Shown: one piece after another, positions 6,269 through 8,560 of the stretch
Layout of the letters: each line of letters starts with the position of its first letter
Numbering within the stretch: position 1 is the first letter of the stretch
Made by a program: the position numbers and the translations under genes
From: JACQAI01 sp035507915
GTDB lineage: Bacteria; Pseudomonadota; Alphaproteobacteria; Elsterales; Elsteraceae
Direction: 5' to 3'
NCBI GenBank assembly: GCA_035507915.1
Contig: DATJNS010000191.1
Location: forward strand, 1-8,560
DNA: 8,560 nt
The notes under the pieces: model-generated
Told to the model about the DNA's origin: nothing
What the model saw: the letters and a program-made list of their open reading frames with translations, nothing else
The model's database searches: none

Positions 6269-8560
6269 GTGCAGCTCGGTTTCGATCTGACGTTCGACGA
6301 TCTCTATACGCGCGCCGGTCTCGCGCGCCTCGACGCGGCGTTCGCCGCTGATCTCGCCGCCTGCGACGTCGCGCTGCACGATCGCCTGATGGCGGGCCGC
6401 GCCGACCCCGGCGCGCTTGCCGGCAAGGACGAATCGCAGCTCCTGATCGACCTCGCGCCGCAGCTCGAGGATTTCCTCGGCCGGCTGTTCGGCATCGCGG
6501 CCGACGTCGCGGCGCTGCGCGCGCGCCACGACGCGCTGGCGCCGCTCTATTCGGTCAAGCGCCTGTTCGTGCAGCGGCGCGCCGCCAAGGCGCACAAGGA
6601 GGCCGAGGCCGCCGGCTTCGACGGCACGGCGCTGGCCGGCGCGCTCGCGACGCGCTTCGGCGAGCGCTTCGACGGCCTCACGGACGACGCCGAGCTCACC
6701 TTCGCGCGCCACGTCGACCGCTGGCTGGCCGACGAGACGGCGCACGCGGACGATCTTGCGCTGGCCGCCCGCTACGCCGCGTGGGCGCTGCTCGCGCCGG
6801 CCGGCCAGGCGCGCCACGGACACGGCATCCTCTTCAAGGCGCCGCAGAAGCTCGACATGGAGCACCTCGTCCCGGTGGCGACCGAAATCGTCGACGGCGT
6901 GACGCGCATGGCGCTGTCGCCCGAGCATTGGCGCCGCCGCGAGGGCTTCGCGCTGACCGACGCGGGCACCGACCTGCGCGGCGCGCTCGACCAGACGAAC
7001 TACTGCATCTGGTGCCACAACCAGGGCAAGGACAGCTGCCGCAAGGGCCTGCACGAAAAGGACGGTGCCTTCAAGAAGAGCCAATTCGGCGTCACGCTCG
7101 CCGGTTGCCCGCTCGAGGAGAAGATCTCCGAGCTCAACCTGCTGAAGAGCCAGGGCTTCGCGCTCGGTGCGCTCGCGGTGGTGACGATCGACAATCCGAT
7201 GTGCGCGGCGACCGGCCATCGCATCTGCAACGACTGCATGAAGTCGTGCATCTATCAGCGTCAGGATCCGGTCGACATCCCGCAGGCCGAGACCCGCACG
7301 CTCAAGGACGTGCTCGAGCTGCCCTACGGCTTCGAGCTCTACAGCCTGCTGACGCGCTGGAACCCGCTCGATCTGCGCCGGCCGCTGCCCAAGCCGGAGA
7401 GCGGCTACAAGGTGCTGATCGTCGGGCTGGGGCCCGCCGGGTTCACGCTCGCGCACCACCTGATGAACGACGGCCACACCGTGGTCGCGGTCGACGGCCT
7501 CAAGATCGAGCCGTTGCCGGCGCACCTGTCGGGCGTCGACCCGCATGGCAAGCGCGTGCCGTTCGAGCCGGTCCGCGACGTCGCCGCGCTCTACGAGGCG
7601 CTCGACAACCGCGTGATGGCGGGCTTCGGCGGCGTCGCCGAGTACGGCATCACGGTGCGCTGGAACAAGAACTACCTGAAGCTGATCCGCCTGCTGCTCG
7701 AGCGGCGGCGGCGCTTCGGGATGTACGGCGGCGTGCGTTTCGGCGGCACGCTCACGATCGACCAGGCGTTCGCGCTCGGCTTCGACCACGTCGCGCTGTG
7801 CGCCGGCGCGGGACGCCCGACCATCCTGACGATGCCGCACGGCCTCGCGCGCGGCGTGCGCCAGGCGTCCGACTTCCTGATGGCGCTGCAGCTGACCGGC
7901 GCCGCCAAGACCGACAGCATCGCCAACCTGCAGATCCGCCTGCCGGTCGTGATCGTCGGCGGCGGCCTGACGGCGATCGACACCGCGACCGAATCGCTCG
8001 CCTACTATCCGCGCCAGGTCGAGAAGTTCCTGACGCGCTACGAGGCGCTGGTCGCCGAGCGCGGCGCCCAGGCGGTGCGCGCGGGCTGGAGCGCCGAGGA
8101 CGCCGAGATCGCCGAGGAGTTCATCGCGCACGCCAAGGCGCTGCGCGCCGAGCGCGCGCAGGCTGCCGCCGACGGCCGCGCGCCGAAGCTGATCGAGCTG
8201 TTGCGTGGCTGGGGCGGCGCCACCATCGCGTATCGCCGGCGGCTGATCGACGCGCCGAGCTACACGCTGAACCACGAGGAGGTCACCAAGGCGATGGAGG
8301 AGGGCATCTCCTTCGTCGAGAGCGTGACGCCGCTCGAGGTCGAGGTCGACCGCCACGGCGCGGCGGCCGCGCTGAAGCTCACGCGCGCGGCGCGCGACGG
8401 CGGCGCGGCCGAGACCGTCACCTTGCCGGCGCGCGCGATCCTGATCGCCGCCGGCACCCAGCCCAACACCGTGCTGGGCCGCGAGGACCCGATCAACGTC
8501 GCGATCGACGGCAAGTTCTTCCAGGCGCTCGACGAGGACGGCAATCCCGTGACGCCCAAG
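6269..8560 (+). CDS. Large GltD-like FAD-dependent pyridine nucleotide oxidoreductase with iron-sulfur cysteine clusters, 3' truncated
   Basis: The frame opens at GTG 6269 and remains open to the last base, giving 764 visible residues with the C-terminus missing. Residues 1-240 form a mainly helical region that I do not recognise. Next come two cysteine groups: Cys246, 249, 257 and 280 (YCIWC...SC...AGCP), and Cys312, 320, 323 and 327 (MC...ICNDCMKSC), followed by a DPVDIPQ segment. This resembles the N-terminal iron-sulfur domain of glutamate synthase small-subunit-type proteins, but expanded. A FAD-binding fold starts at GLGPAG (386-391). A second dinucleotide fold has GGGLTA (564-569), probably for NAD(P)H, and AILIAAGTQPNT closes the flavoprotein core. 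Two [4Fe-4S] clusters plus FAD are inferred. GltD-type proteins pass electrons from NAD(P)H to a partner; here no gltB or other partner is in view, and further domains may follow beyond the window. It forms an operon with the MarR gene. The substrate is unknown. Confidence 0.85.
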   Translation, partial: MQLGFDLTFDDLYTRAGLARLDAAFAADLAACDVALHDRLMAGRADPGALAGKDESQLLIDLAPQLEDFLGRLFGIAADVAALRARHDALAPLYSVKRLFVQRRAAKAHKEAEAAGFDGTALAGALATRFGERFDGLTDDAELTFARHVDRWLADETAHADDLALAARYAAWALLAPAGQARHGHGILFKAPQKLDMEHLVPVATEIVDGVTRMALSPEHWRRREGFALTDAGTDLRGALDQTNYCIWCHNQGKDSCRKGLHEKDGAFKKSQFGVTLAGCPLEEKISELNLLKSQGFALGALAVVTIDNPMCAATGHRICNDCMKSCIYQRQDPVDIPQAETRTLKDVLELPYGFELYSLLTRWNPLDLRRPLPKPESGYKVLIVGLGPAGFTLAHHLMNDGHTVVAVDGLKIEPLPAHLSGVDPHGKRVPFEPVRDVAALYEALDNRVMAGFGGVAEYGITVRWNKNYLKLIRLLLERRRRFGMYGGVRFGGTLTIDQAFALGFDHVALCAGAGRPTILTMPHGLARGVRQASDFLMALQLTGAAKTDSIANLQIRLPVVIVGGGLTAIDTATESLAYYPRQVEKFLTRYEALVAERGAQAVRAGWSAEDAEIAEEFIAHAKALRAERAQAAADGRAPKLIELLRGWGGATIAYRRRLIDAPSYTLNHEEVTKAMEEGISFVESVTPLEVEVDRHGAAAALKLTRAARDGGAAETVTLPARAILIAAGTQPNTVLGREDPINVAIDGKFFQALDEDGNPVTPK

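Noticed and set aside
5849..8356. An 835-codon open frame on the minus strand opposite the flavoprotein and MarR genes
   Set aside because: The product is Arg/Ala/Glu/Val-rich low-complexity sequence without recognisable motifs. It is an effect of high GC at third codon positions; the plus strand here carries clear family motifs.

Overview
The window is a strongly GC-rich, densely coded stretch of chromosome with strong G/C preference at third codon positions. The gene families (NtrC-type two-component pair, LOG-family protein, stand-alone nadC, MarR regulator with a large GltD-like flavoprotein) suggest a proteobacterium, most likely an alphaproteobacterium. That placement is inference from gene content and composition, not from a marker gene. 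No phage, insertion sequence, tRNA, rRNA or CRISPR array was seen.

Layout. (1) Bases 1-630, plus strand: the C-terminal part of an M20-family zinc amidohydrolase (N-carbamoyl-amino-acid hydrolase / allantoate amidohydrolase type), cut by the window edge. (2) Bases 646-3869, minus strand: a two-component system, with a membrane histidine kinase followed by an NtrC-type sigma-54 response regulator; their stop and start codons overlap (ATGA). It converges on the M20 gene with only 15 bases between. (3) Bases 4021-5473, minus strand: nadC (quinolinate phosphoribosyltransferase) followed 22 bases later by a LOG-family nucleoside-monophosphate phosphoribohydrolase-like gene. (4) Bases 5474-5783: a 310-base divergent regulatory region. 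(5) Bases 5784-8560, plus strand: a MarR-family regulator and, 11 bases on, a very large GltD-like flavoprotein that runs off the window (764 residues visible).

The strongest regulatory observation is a near-ideal sigma-54 (-24/-12) promoter at 3906-3920 (minus strand) in front of the kinase-regulator operon. The encoded regulator carries the GAFTGA loop needed to activate sigma-54 polymerase, so the operon is probably controlled by RpoN and may be autoactivated. A 17-base dyad about 95 bases upstream of the predicted transcription start is a candidate activator site. The promoter also fixes the kinase start codon at 3869.

The least described part is the MarR-flavoprotein pair. The flavoprotein has an uncharacterised N-terminal region of about 240 residues, eight cysteines in two clusters typical of iron-sulfur sites, and two dinucleotide-binding folds. 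A MarR-like operator dyad lies in the divergent region. Its substrate cannot be told from the sequence.
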